From an uncultured bacterium (GTDB lineage: Bacteria > Auribacterota > Tritonobacteria > UBA1439), in contig CALLYX010000250.1 of NCBI GenBank assembly GCA_937858775.1, forward strand, positions 1 to 10,561: a stretch of DNA of 10,561 nucleotides, written 5' to 3'. Below, piece after piece: positions 1 to 6,119 of the stretch. Numbering within the stretch: the stretch's first letter is position 1; each line of letters starts with the position of its first letter. Both the position numbers and the translations under genes were made by a program. Under the pieces are notes generated by a model that was given only the letters and a program-made list of their open reading frames with translations, ran no database searches and was not told where the DNA came from.

Positions 1-1
1 C

Positions 2-811
2 GCCCACAGCCGCTCCGTCTGCCTATCTTCCCAGGTCGGATGCCCGGCAGGATGCGCGTTCTGCGCGACCGGCGCCATGGGATTCCGTCGGAACCTCTCC
101 GCGGGCGAGATCGTTGACCAGTTCCTGAAGGTTCGAGCCTCCCTTCCGGGGGACGCGCGCCCCACTCACGCCGTCTTCATGGGGATGGGCGAACCGCTCC
201 TCAATATCGACGAAGTGCAGAATGCGATCCGGATCCTTCTCTCGCCCGAGGGTCCCGGCCTAGGCCCCCGACGCGTTACCGTCTCCACATGCGGCATCAT
301 CCCGGGCATCCGGCGCCTCGCCGGCGCCGGGCTTCGCGTCGAGCTCGCCGTGTCGCTCATCGCCTCCGACGAGGAGGTCAGGGGCTCCATCTTCCCCCTC
401 GCCCGGGAGTACCCCCTTGCGGAGGTCGTGGCCGCGGCGGGCGAATACGCGGCCTCCGTCGGCCGCCCGGTCACATTCGAATACCTGCTCCTGAAGGGGC
501 TGAACGACTCGCGGGAGGACGCCGGGCGCTTGGCCAGGCTTCTACGCGGCGTTCGGTGCAAGGTCAACCTCATCCTATACAACCCCGCCGGTACAGGAGG
601 ATTCGAGCCGTCGGGCGAGCCGCGGGCGGCGGAGTTCGCTAAATGGCTCATCCCGGCGCGCGTCGCGGTCACGGTCCGCCGGAGCAAGGGGGCTCGAATC
701 GGGGCCGCCTGCGGCCAGCTCAGGGCTGGACACGATCCTGCAGGGGGGCGCGTCGGAACGTGCATGGAAGGGCGGGCCGGTCCGCCCGGGGGGGAAACCG
801 ATGCGGAATAG
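2..811 (+). CDS. rlmN: RlmN, dual-specificity 23S rRNA A2503 / tRNA A37 C2-methyltransferase (5'-truncated by the window edge)
   Basis: Radical-SAM enzyme that makes 2-methyladenosine at 23S rRNA A2503 and, in many bacteria, tRNA A37. The reading frame is open from base 2, so the N-terminal part lies outside the window; the ATG at 77 is internal because the Fe-S motif precedes it. Visible in order: VCLSSQVGC (its first Cys, codon 20-22, matches the resolving Cys118 of E. coli RlmN), the CxxxCxxC cluster motif CPAGCAFC at 41-64, GMGEPLLN near 183-206, VSTCG and PGIRRL, a KVNLILYNP segment, and AACGQL near 706-721 carrying the Cys that is methylated during catalysis (Cys355 in E. coli). All five functional cysteines are therefore present. 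The usual SLHA motif reads SLIA here. A 30-residue Gly/Arg-rich tail follows AACGQL. The next gene, corA, begins 110 bases downstream with its own promoter. Family assignment is secure; the split between rRNA and tRNA activity is not visible. Confidence 0.93.
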   Translation, partial: AHSRSVCLSSQVGCPAGCAFCATGAMGFRRNLSAGEIVDQFLKVRASLPGDARPTHAVFMGMGEPLLNIDEVQNAIRILLSPEGPGLGPRRVTVSTCGIIPGIRRLAGAGLRVELAVSLIASDEEVRGSIFPLAREYPLAEVVAAAGEYAASVGRPVTFEYLLLKGLNDSREDAGRLARLLRGVRCKVNLILYNPAGTGGFEPSGEPRAAEFAKWLIPARVAVTVRRSKGARIGAACGQLRAGHDPAGGRVGTCMEGRAGPPGGETDAE

Positions 812-844
812 CCGCCCTGCCCGCGGCACCCGCATCCGGAATCT

Positions 845-900
845 TTTTGACGCCGCGGCGTCATTTTCGATTGTAGCGCCGCCGCGCTATCGTCTATACT
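845..900 (+). promoter_or_regulatory. Composite corA promoter (P1): upstream dyad, -35 and -10
   Basis: A sigma-70-like -10 box, TATACT, lies at 895-900 and a weak -35, TTGTAG, at 871-876 (18-base spacer), placing the start near 907, just upstream of the GGGGGTGA ribosome site of corA. Upstream is TTTTGACGCCGCG (845-857). The same 13-mer, and the ATCGTCTA that overlaps the -10, recur at the same 44-base offset before the propeller gene near 4747-4802. The element contains a perfect 16-base palindrome, described separately. The -10 is seen directly; sigma-factor use and regulation are inferred. Confidence 0.6.
848..863. repeat. Perfect 16-base palindrome between rlmN and corA
   Basis: TGACGCCGCGGCGTCA reads the same on both strands. 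It sits about 32 bases upstream of the corA -10, so it could be an operator. It is followed on the + strand by ATTTT, so it could instead fold into a short 6-bp hairpin (loop CGCG) acting as a weak rlmN terminator. A related interrupted dyad, GACGC-CGC-GCGTC, occurs at the second promoter (4751-4763). That recurrence at fixed distance from the -10 favours a protein site. Confidence 0.5.
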
Positions 901-921
901 TTTGCGGGGCCAGGGGGTGAA

Positions 922-1899
922 ATGATCTCGGCATGGGCATACCTGGAGGACGGCACCTTCGTTCAAAAGCTGCCGTGCGATCGGTTTTGCCAGATCATCT
1001 CCAACCCGAAAAATCTCCTCTGGGTTGACTTCGAAGATCCGACCGAGGCGGAGATCGATGTTCTCCGGAAGGACTTCGGATTCCACCCGCTCCTCATCGA
1101 CGACTGCATCGCCTCGCACAGCCACCCGAAGATCGATGTCTTCCAGGATTACTTCTTTCTCGTGATCCACTCCTGCTTCTTCTACGAGACCAAGCCCAGC
1201 GAGGAGGCGCTCAACATAAGGGAGCTCGACATCTTCGTCGGGAAAAACTTCGTCATCACCTTCCACCGGGGCCATATCCGCAGCGTGACCACGAACCGCA
1301 AGCGGTGCGAGCACGGCCCCCAGATCATGACCAAGGGGGCGGACTTTCTCTTCTACCACCTTCTCGACACGCTCGTGGACAACTATTTCCCCATCATGGA
1401 CTCCCTCTCGGAGCAGCTCGTCAGGCTCGAGGAGGAGCTCCTCACCAACCCCCACCCCGGCCTCCAGGCGTTGATGTTCGTGATACGGAGAAACGTCGTG
1501 ACGCTGCGGAAGGTCATCGGCCCCCAGCGGGAGATCATCGCCAGCTTCATGCGCCCTGGCTTCCAGTTCGTCGGCGACGAGGCGCGCCCCTATTTCAAGG
1601 ATATCTACGACCATATCTTCAGGATCTACGACATCACGGAGATGTCCCGCGAGCTCATCGCACAGGATATCGAGTCGTACATCTCCTCGGTGAACTGGCG
1701 CCTCAATGAGACGATGAAGACCCTCACCGTCATCGCCACCTTCCTCATGCCGATCGGCGTCATCGCCAGTTATTACGGGATGAACGTGGATATCCCGGAG
1801 TTCAAATGGGGGATGTCGGGCTGGATAACCGCGATCGCGCTGATGGCCGCCAGCGCCGTCGGGATATTGATCTACTTCAAGAAGAAGAAGCTGATGTAG
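922..1899 (+). CDS. corA: CorA-family Mg2+ / divalent metal ion channel
   Basis: A 325-residue inner-membrane protein of the CorA family, which forms homopentameric channels importing Mg2+ (sometimes Co2+ or Ni2+) with cytoplasmic metal-sensing domains. Residues 1 to about 265 are the soluble alpha/beta and long-helix region, including a charged helix around residues 150-180 (EQLVRLEEELL). Two membrane helices follow, about 268-287 and 299-319, joined by a loop starting with the signature YGMN (GMN at 286-288), the selectivity motif at the pore mouth. The C-terminus is the usual short basic tail (KKKK). Length and topology match the family. The ATG at 922 is preceded by GGGGGTGA at 913-920 and a -10 box at 895-900. 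The stop lies 9 bases from the end of convergent greA, with no obvious terminator between them. The metal transported cannot be told from sequence alone. Confidence 0.93.
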   Translation: MISAWAYLEDGTFVQKLPCDRFCQIISNPKNLLWVDFEDPTEAEIDVLRKDFGFHPLLIDDCIASHSHPKIDVFQDYFFLVIHSCFFYETKPSEEALNIRELDIFVGKNFVITFHRGHIRSVTTNRKRCEHGPQIMTKGADFLFYHLLDTLVDNYFPIMDSLSEQLVRLEEELLTNPHPGLQALMFVIRRNVVTLRKVIGPQREIIASFMRPGFQFVGDEARPYFKDIYDHIFRIYDITEMSRELIAQDIESYISSVNWRLNETMKTLTVIATFLMPIGVIASYYGMNVDIPEFKWGMSGWITAIALMAASAVGILIYFKKKKLM

Positions 1900-1908
1900 C
1901 GGCGCGCC

Positions 1909-2385
1909 TCACCGGTACCGCTCGATCGACAGGATCCTGAACCGCCGCTCCCCGCCCGGGGTCTCCACAGAGAACTCCTCCGACGCCCTTCGCGAGATCA
2001 TCCCCTTCGCCAGCGGGCTCTCGAACGAGATCACGTTCCGGGAAATATCCGCGTCCGCCGGCCCCAACACGCAATACTCGACCTCCCCCCCCGCGGCGAG
2101 GTCCAGCAACCGGACCCTCGTGCCGATGGAGACGATGTCCCCCGGCACGTTGAGCTCCTCGATGAAGCGTGCCGCGGAGATCCGTGCGACGATCTGCTCC
2201 AGGCGCGCGCCGAGGAGCATGAGCCTGTCGCGCGCGGCGTCGTAGCCGGCGTTCTCCCGCAGGTCGCCCTGTTGCGCCGCCTCCAGCTTCTCCCTGCTCA
2301 CCTTCGGGATCTCCACCTCGCGCAGGCGCTTCGCCTCGGCGCTGAGACTGTCGTATGACTTCTTCGTCATATAGTTGATCGGCAT
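1909..2385 (-). CDS. greA: Transcription elongation factor GreA
   Basis: A 158-residue GreA, which binds the RNA polymerase secondary channel and stimulates cleavage of backtracked transcripts. Residues 1 to about 75 form the coiled-coil hairpin; its tip reads QGDLRENAGY with D41 and E44, the acidic pair that coordinates the catalytic Mg2+ and has the same numbering in E. coli. The C-terminal FKBP-like domain carries the family signatures VSIGTRVRLLD, SPLAKGMISR and VETPGGERRFRIL, and the protein ends close to the usual C-terminus. The ATG at 2385 has AAGGAG about 8 bases upstream. The gene has its own extended -10 and follows the Hsp20 terminator, so it is probably a single-gene unit with possible read-through from Hsp20. 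Identification is secure; a GreB or Gfh-type role is unlikely given the acidic pair. Confidence 0.95.
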   Translation of the reverse strand: MPINYMTKKSYDSLSAEAKRLREVEIPKVSREKLEAAQQGDLRENAGYDAARDRLMLLGARLEQIVARISAARFIEELNVPGDIVSIGTRVRLLDLAAGGEVEYCVLGPADADISRNVISFESPLAKGMISRRASEEFSVETPGGERRFRILSIERYR

Positions 2386-2425
2386 ACGGCGGTCTCCTTC
2401 CAGGTTCCGGTACGGGGCCCGTCCG

Positions 2426-2434
2426 AGTATAGCA
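2426..2434 (-). promoter_or_regulatory. Extended -10 promoter of greA
   Basis: On the minus strand the sequence is TGCTATACT, a TGn-extended -10 box, with no good -35 at 16-18 bases upstream. The predicted start is near 2419, giving a leader of about 34 bases with an AAGGAG site before the greA ATG. Extended -10 promoters commonly dispense with a strong -35. Confidence 0.55.
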
Positions 2435-2463
2435 CGGCGGATCCCCTCCGATGCAGGAAATGG

Positions 2464-2494
2464 AAAAGGGGCCCCCCGCCGCGCGGGGGGCCCC
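2464..2494 (-). terminator. Rho-independent terminator downstream of the Hsp20 gene
   Basis: A perfect 12-bp stem (GGGGCCCCCCGC pairing with GCGGGGGGCCCC, loop CGC) lies at 2468-2494. On the minus strand it is followed by TTTT (2467-2464). It begins 26 bases after the Hsp20 stop and ends about 30 bases before the greA -10, separating the two units. On the + strand there is no T run, so the terminator is directional. Confidence 0.85.
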
Positions 2495-2520
2495 GGTAGA
2501 AACGGCGCGTGGGAAAGCGC

Positions 2521-2967
2521 CTACTTCTTCACCTCGATCCTGATCTTCTTCTGCTTCGCCTCCTCTGCCTTGGGGAGCCTGATCTCGAGGACCCCGTTTT
2601 CATACGTCGCCTTCGCCTTCGACTGATCCACCGGGTACGGCAGGGCCACGGCCCTCTGGAACGTCCCGTAGACCCGCTCGCAGCGATAGAAGCCCTTCTC
2701 CTTCGCCTCCGACTCATGCTTCCTCTCGCCGCGCAGGACAAGCATGTCCCCCTGGATGGAGATATCCACCTCGTCCTCTTTCATTCCCGGCAGGTCCGCC
2801 TTCACGACGAGCGACTCCTTCTCTTCGAAGACGTCGAGGGAGGGGGCCCACAACGCCTCAACTGCGCCCGACCGCGCAGAGGATAGATCGAAGAGCCTGT
2901 TCACCTCGTCCTGCAACTCGACGAACGGGTTGATCGCGTCCCTGGATCTCCAACGTATAAGTGCCAT
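2521..2967 (-). CDS. Small heat-shock protein, Hsp20/alpha-crystallin family
   Basis: A 148-residue ATP-independent holdase that binds unfolding proteins in large oligomers. The N-terminal arm (1 to about 40, starting MALIRW) contains an FxxLQDEVNRLF helix typical of class A bacterial Hsp20. The alpha-crystallin domain spans about 42-137 with PSLDVFEEKESLVVKADLPG, a GERK segment, the region YGTFQRAVALP, and the signature ENGVLEIRLPK near 123-133. The C-terminal IxI anchor is IRI at 142-144. I choose ATG 2967 because GGAGGG lies about 8 bases upstream; the in-frame TTG at 2973 is only 2 bases from that site. A sigma-54 -24/-12 promoter predicts a leader of about 33 bases, and a strong terminator follows the gene. 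It therefore looks like an independently regulated stress gene, unlinked to greA. Confidence 0.95.
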   Translation of the reverse strand: MALIRWRSRDAINPFVELQDEVNRLFDLSSARSGAVEALWAPSLDVFEEKESLVVKADLPGMKEDEVDISIQGDMLVLRGERKHESEAKEKGFYRCERVYGTFQRAVALPYPVDQSKAKATYENGVLEIRLPKAEEAKQKKIRIEVKK

Positions 2968-3010
2968 GTCCAAGCCCTCCTTTCCGTTGCCATCCTTCGG
3001 TTATTGATTT

Positions 3011-3026
3011 AGCAAGATGCGTGCCA
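3011..3026 (-). promoter_or_regulatory. Sigma-54 (RpoN) -24/-12 promoter of the Hsp20 gene
   Basis: The minus strand reads TGGCACGcatcTTGCT, a full match to the sigma-54 consensus TGGCACG-N4-TTGCW, with GG (3025-3024) and GC (3013-3012) separated by exactly 10 bases. The predicted start is near 3000, and an AT-rich stretch (3001-3010) follows as expected for melting. Such promoters require an AAA+ enhancer-binding activator; none is encoded in the window. Orientation and distance fit only the Hsp20 gene. Confidence 0.85.
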
Positions 3027-3210
3027 TCCATATTCGACCCGGGTAGTGCGGCCCTGATCCTCGTAATCCGCGTCTCTCCATGCTCGATCGCGCAACCGAG
3101 CCGCCGTGGCGTCGATCCGGGCGTCTTCCGCGCCCCGCCCCCTCGCGACACTTTGTCCCTTTCACGGACCGTTGCCCCGCTCCATTTGAGCCAGTATGAC
3201 CCATCGCCAT

Positions 3211-3239
3211 TTGTCCTGCACGGCCGGTTTCGCTACACT
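3211..3239 (+). promoter_or_regulatory. Promoter (P3) of the RlmI-like gene, predicting a leaderless mRNA
   Basis: TTGTCC (3211-3216) and TACACT (3234-3239), 17-base spacer, resemble sigma-70 -35 and -10 boxes. The predicted start is at about 3246, only 3-5 bases before the ATG at 3250. TTGAGC at 3186 lies 48 bases before the -10. That is the same offset as TTGACG in P1 and P2, but the match is short and may be chance. Confidence 0.5.
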
Positions 3240-3249
3240 ACACCCGGCG

Positions 3250-4419
3250 ATGAAGACGGGTACGGCGACGCTGACGAGGAAGGGACGCGCCTGGTACGAC
3301 ACCGGGCACGCCTGGATCTACCGCGACGACCTGGCCCGGCTTGAATCGGCCGCGCCCGGCGATATCGTGCGCGTCCTCGACGCGCGCGGGGCGACGCTCG
3401 GGAGCGCTTTCTACGGCGGCGCCTCCAAGATCGCTCTCCGCATTATCACGCGCTCGGACGAACCGGTTGACGAACAGTTCTTCGAAAGACGGATTCGGGA
3501 GTCGGTGGAGCGCCGCCGCGGCCTCGGGCCGGCGCAAGGCGCCCTGCGCCTCGTCTACTCCGAGGGGGACGGCCTCCCGGGCCTCGTCGCCGACCGGTAC
3601 GCCGAGTGGCTCGTCCTCCAGGCCCTCATCCCGGGGACAGACCGCCGCCTCGAACTCTTCGCCGATATATTCAATGCCGTTCTGGCCCCGAAGGGGATCG
3701 TCTGCCGGAACGACGCCCGCGCGAGGGCGCTCGAGGGCCTGCCGATCGAGAAGAAACTTCTCCGCGGCGACCTGGCCGGGCCGGTGGAAGTCCGCGAGGG
3801 GGAGATCCGCTACATGGCGGATCTCCTCGGCGGGCACAAGACCGGCGCCTATCTCGATCAACGTGAAAACCGGGATGCCGTGGCGCGCATGGCCCGCGGG
3901 GAGGTGCTCGACTGCTTCTCCTACCAGGGGCTTTTCGCCATTCGGTGCGCGGGGCGGGCTGAGTCGGTGACCGCCGTGGAATCGTCGGAAGACGCGCTCG
4001 CCGCGATGGCGAAAAACGCCGCCCTCAACGGCCTGTCGAATATCACTCCCGTCGCGGGGAACGCATTCGACCTCCTGCGCGCATGGCACCGGGGGAAGAG
4101 GCGCTTCGACACGGTCATCCTGGACCCCCCGCCGCTCGCGCGGAAACAGGCGCACGCCGGCGACGCCCTCCGCGGATACAAGGAGATCAATCTCCGGGCG
4201 ATGCACCTCCTCCGCGAGGGCGGCATCCTCGCCACCTTCTGCTGTTCGCACGCCGTTCCCCCCGACCTGTTCGCCGATATCCTGCGTGCGGCCGCCGCCG
4301 ACGCCCGATGCGCCTTCCGCGTTATCGCCGCCCTGGGGCAGCCCGCCGATCACCCGGTCCTCCTCAACGTTCCCGAGACGGCCTACCTGAAGGGATTGAT
4401 ACTCCAAATAGCGGCGTGA
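3250..4419 (+). CDS. rlmI: RlmI/YccW-family class I rRNA large-subunit cytosine methyltransferase
   Basis: A 389-residue SAM-dependent methyltransferase resembling RlmI, which makes m5C1962 in 23S rRNA (E. coli 396 residues). In order: an N-terminal PUA-like RNA-binding domain (about 1-75, with HAWIYRDDLARL and GSAFYGGASKIALRI); the central EEHGF-like domain (SEGDGLPGLVADRY, then YMADLLGGHKTGAYLDQREN); and the C-terminal Rossmann methyltransferase domain. The last has motif I LDCFSYQGLFAI, an acidic SAM-ribose residue in VESSEDAL, motif IV ILDPPPLAR (about residue 290) and TFCCS (about 330-334), where RlmI-type m5C enzymes have their catalytic Cys. It ends with the family's ADHPVLLNVPETAYLKG. 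The ATG at 3250 aligns with the start of known members; the in-frame ATG at 3196 lies upstream of the predicted transcript start. No ribosome site precedes 3250, consistent with a leaderless message. The exact target base is inferred from the family. Confidence 0.88.
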   Translation: MKTGTATLTRKGRAWYDTGHAWIYRDDLARLESAAPGDIVRVLDARGATLGSAFYGGASKIALRIITRSDEPVDEQFFERRIRESVERRRGLGPAQGALRLVYSEGDGLPGLVADRYAEWLVLQALIPGTDRRLELFADIFNAVLAPKGIVCRNDARARALEGLPIEKKLLRGDLAGPVEVREGEIRYMADLLGGHKTGAYLDQRENRDAVARMARGEVLDCFSYQGLFAIRCAGRAESVTAVESSEDALAAMAKNAALNGLSNITPVAGNAFDLLRAWHRGKRRFDTVILDPPPLARKQAHAGDALRGYKEINLRAMHLLREGGILATFCCSHAVPPDLFADILRAAAADARCAFRVIAALGQPADHPVLLNVPETAYLKGLILQIAA

Positions 4420-4746
4420 CACATACTCTCCCCCTCCCGGCGGCCTCTCCCCTGGGCGTACCTCGCCCGATCGAACCGCGTAGCGTACGCCGCTAAAACC
4501 TCCCATCTGCGCGGCGCCTCTCGCGGCCTGCGACTAGGAGAGCCGGATTCCGGCCGGCCCATCTCTCCGCGGGGACAGGGGCCGCAACGTCGTTCATCGG
4601 CGAAACACGATTCGATCCGGATGGGCGGAAACGGCCAGCCAACCCGACGCGGCGTAAACTCTTTTATGCAACCCGGCGGTGGAGACCCCCGAAACGCCGC
4701 ATAGCGGCCGAACAATGGGATCGAGGATCCTAATTTTGCATGAACC
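4420..4746. other. Intergenic stretch without a recognisable gene; hairpin-forming sequences
   Basis: No frame gives a plausible protein; the long minus-strand frame through here is low-complexity and runs antisense into the propeller gene. Visible structure includes GCCGG-ATT-CCGGC (4542-4554) nested inside GGAGAG (4537-4542) and CTCTCC (4563-4568), without a following T run, and a short dyad ACGC-G-GCGT at 4647-4655 that echoes the promoter dyads at 848 and 4751. It could be the 3' trailer of the methyltransferase message plus upstream control sequence for the propeller gene. I see no tRNA or small-RNA signature. Confidence 0.4.
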
Positions 4747-4802
4747 TTTTGACGCCGCGCGTCCCGATTTTTATTGCTTGCGGATCGCGCATCGTCTAGA
4801 AT
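4747..4802 (+). promoter_or_regulatory. Composite promoter (P2) of the exported propeller gene, matching the corA promoter
   Basis: TTTTGACGCCGCG (4747-4759) is followed after the same spacing as in P1 by ATCGTCTA (4791-4798). The -10 is TAGAAT (4797-4802) and a -35-like TTGCTT lies at 4774-4779 with a 17-base spacer. The upstream element forms an interrupted dyad, GACGC-CGC-GCGTC (4751-4763). The predicted start, near 4809, leaves a leader of about 70 bases, with AAGGAGG (4861-4867) before the ATG at 4879. Confidence 0.6.
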
Positions 4803-4878
4803 GCGCGGAAGCATTCTCCATTTTTTCGTATGGTACTGGGCCGCGCCCTGCGCCCCCCCAAAGGAGGATTCCAGGCTC

Positions 4879-6111
4879 ATGAGCAAAGCGGCACGTCTCC
4901 CCTTTCTCGCGTCCATCTGCGCATCCATCCTCGCCGCGTCGTGCGGCATTTCCATCGCCCAGTTAATCCCCAAGAAAATCTTCGCTGTGGGCAACGGCGA
5001 TGGGTACGTCCGGATCATGGAGCGCGATGTGAGTTGGATTGACGTCTCGCCAGGCAATTGGGTTGACGTCACGCCAGCAGGCGAGAAAGGGTACCTCAGA
5101 GCGATCGACATCGTCTCGAGCTCCATTGCGCACGCCGTGGGGGGCCGTACCATCCAAGGGAAGGCATTCACGAAGTGCATGATGAGGAACGGAGGCGGCT
5201 GGTACGATGTCTCTCCGGGCATTGAGGGAGAGCTGACCCGCGTCGACATGCTGTCCGAGACTAAAGGTTTCGCTGCCGGGGTCTACCGGGGCCCGCAATA
5301 TGAGGACTTCATTCGGGTATTGCGCTGGAACGGGATCGCCTGGTTCGATGTATCCCCGTCCCCCGCGGTCGAGGGGAGACCCCAGGGCATCACGATGTTT
5401 TCCCCGACGGATGGATATATAACGGGTTCATACCATGACCTGCAACTTCAGAAGTACTTTGTGCGGATGCTGCGCTGGGACGGGAGCGTCTGGTCCGATG
5501 TCTCCCCGTCCACGATATTCGATGGGGGGATCCACGACGTCTTCATGCTCTCCTCCACGGAGGGGTATGCGACTGGAAGCTATTATGACCAGCAGCTTCA
5601 GAAGAACTGCATGCTGGTGCTGCATTGGGATGGGAGCACCTGGTCCGATGTATCCCCGTCCCCGGCGGTCGAGGGGCGGTTCAACGGCATCTTCATGCTC
5701 TCCTCCACTGAAGGATACGCCGTTGGGTCGTGGTACGACCAGGGCGCGCAGGAGACGTACATGAAGGTCATGTCGTGGGACGGTAGCGCATGGACAGACG
5801 TCTCGCCCTCCCCCGCAGTCAGTGGGGATCTCAGGAACGTCTACATGGCCTCCGCGGCGGAGGGGATCGCTGTCGGTAGTTGGTCTGATAACAATACCAG
5901 TGAACTGTACGCGAAGACTCTCACGTGGGACGGATCCTCGTGGACGGCGGCGACAATCCCGAACGCGGATTTCCTCGAGGATGTCGCCATAGGGCCGCCA
6001 TCGATGACCCTCTGGATCAACTTCCAGAAACCGAGCTCCGTGGTACCGGCCGGGCACATGGCTGATACCGGAGGACCGTACGATCCGTTAGCGGGATACG
6101 GCTGGTATTAG
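4879..6111 (+). CDS. Exported protein of tandem 47-50-residue repeats (probable seven-bladed beta-propeller), truncated at the C-terminus
   Basis: A 410-residue protein of unknown function. Residues 1-28 are a signal peptide (basic start, hydrophobic core). The segment LAASC (Cys22) could be a lipobox or the site could be IAQ|LI, so anchoring is uncertain. Residues 61-355 hold six repeats, each beginning DVSP or DVTP, passing through a GYAxGS-type turn and ending WDGSxW; the boundary Trp are 61, 108, 155, 205, 255, 305 and 355. The N-terminal segment FAVGNGDGYVRI...W53 resembles the second half of a repeat and residues 356-372 the first half, so together they could close a seventh blade. Residues 379-410 (INFQ, VPAG, DTG, GYGW) look like the opening of a separate galactose-binding-like domain, but a stop follows at once, 8 bases from smpB. 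ATG 4879 has AAGGAGG 11 bases upstream, preferred over the upstream in-frame TTG 4774 and ATG 4801. Parts of the gene are visibly AT-richer than its neighbours. Confidence 0.8.
   Translation: MSKAARLPFLASICASILAASCGISIAQLIPKKIFAVGNGDGYVRIMERDVSWIDVSPGNWVDVTPAGEKGYLRAIDIVSSSIAHAVGGRTIQGKAFTKCMMRNGGGWYDVSPGIEGELTRVDMLSETKGFAAGVYRGPQYEDFIRVLRWNGIAWFDVSPSPAVEGRPQGITMFSPTDGYITGSYHDLQLQKYFVRMLRWDGSVWSDVSPSTIFDGGIHDVFMLSSTEGYATGSYYDQQLQKNCMLVLHWDGSTWSDVSPSPAVEGRFNGIFMLSSTEGYAVGSWYDQGAQETYMKVMSWDGSAWTDVSPSPAVSGDLRNVYMASAAEGIAVGSWSDNNTSELYAKTLTWDGSSWTAATIPNADFLEDVAIGPPSMTLWINFQKPSSVVPAGHMADTGGPYDPLAGYGWY
5059..5943 (+). repeat. Coding tandem repeats, period 141-150 bases
   Basis: Six consecutive units encode the propeller blades; the last four are exactly 150 bases each. 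Similarity is visible at the DNA level. The run GATGTATCCCCGTCCCC followed by GCGGTCGAGGGG occurs near 5347 and again near 5647, and CTCTCCTCCAC plus GAAGG/GAGGGG-TA recurs near 5548 and 5698. This suggests recent internal duplication or gene conversion of blades 3-5. Confidence 0.8.
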
Positions 6112-6119
6112 ACGCGAAC

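Noticed and set aside
166..1614. Long minus-strand open frame (482 codons) antisense to rlmN and corA
   Set aside because: Codon shadow of two well-identified genes in GC-rich DNA; the translation crosses the intergenic promoter and resembles no protein.
2968..2973. TTG start two codons upstream of the Hsp20 ATG
   Set aside because: It would lie only 2 bases from the GGAGGG site; ATG 2967 has proper spacing.
3196..3249. ATG 3196 as start of the RlmI-like gene
   Set aside because: It lies upstream of the predicted transcript start, has no ribosome site, and the extra 18 residues do not match the family.
3238..4506. Long minus-strand open frame antisense to the RlmI-like gene
   Set aside because: Pure shadow; low-complexity Gly/Arg/Glu-rich product, while the + strand frame has complete methyltransferase motifs.
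4537..4568. Terminator after the RlmI-like gene
   Set aside because: Nested inverted repeats exist but there is no T run and they lie more than 110 bases from the stop.
4383..5249. Minus-strand frame of 288 codons covering the 460-base gap
   Set aside because: It overlaps the promoter, ribosome site and signal peptide of the propeller gene, lacks a ribosome site and has no recognisable domain.
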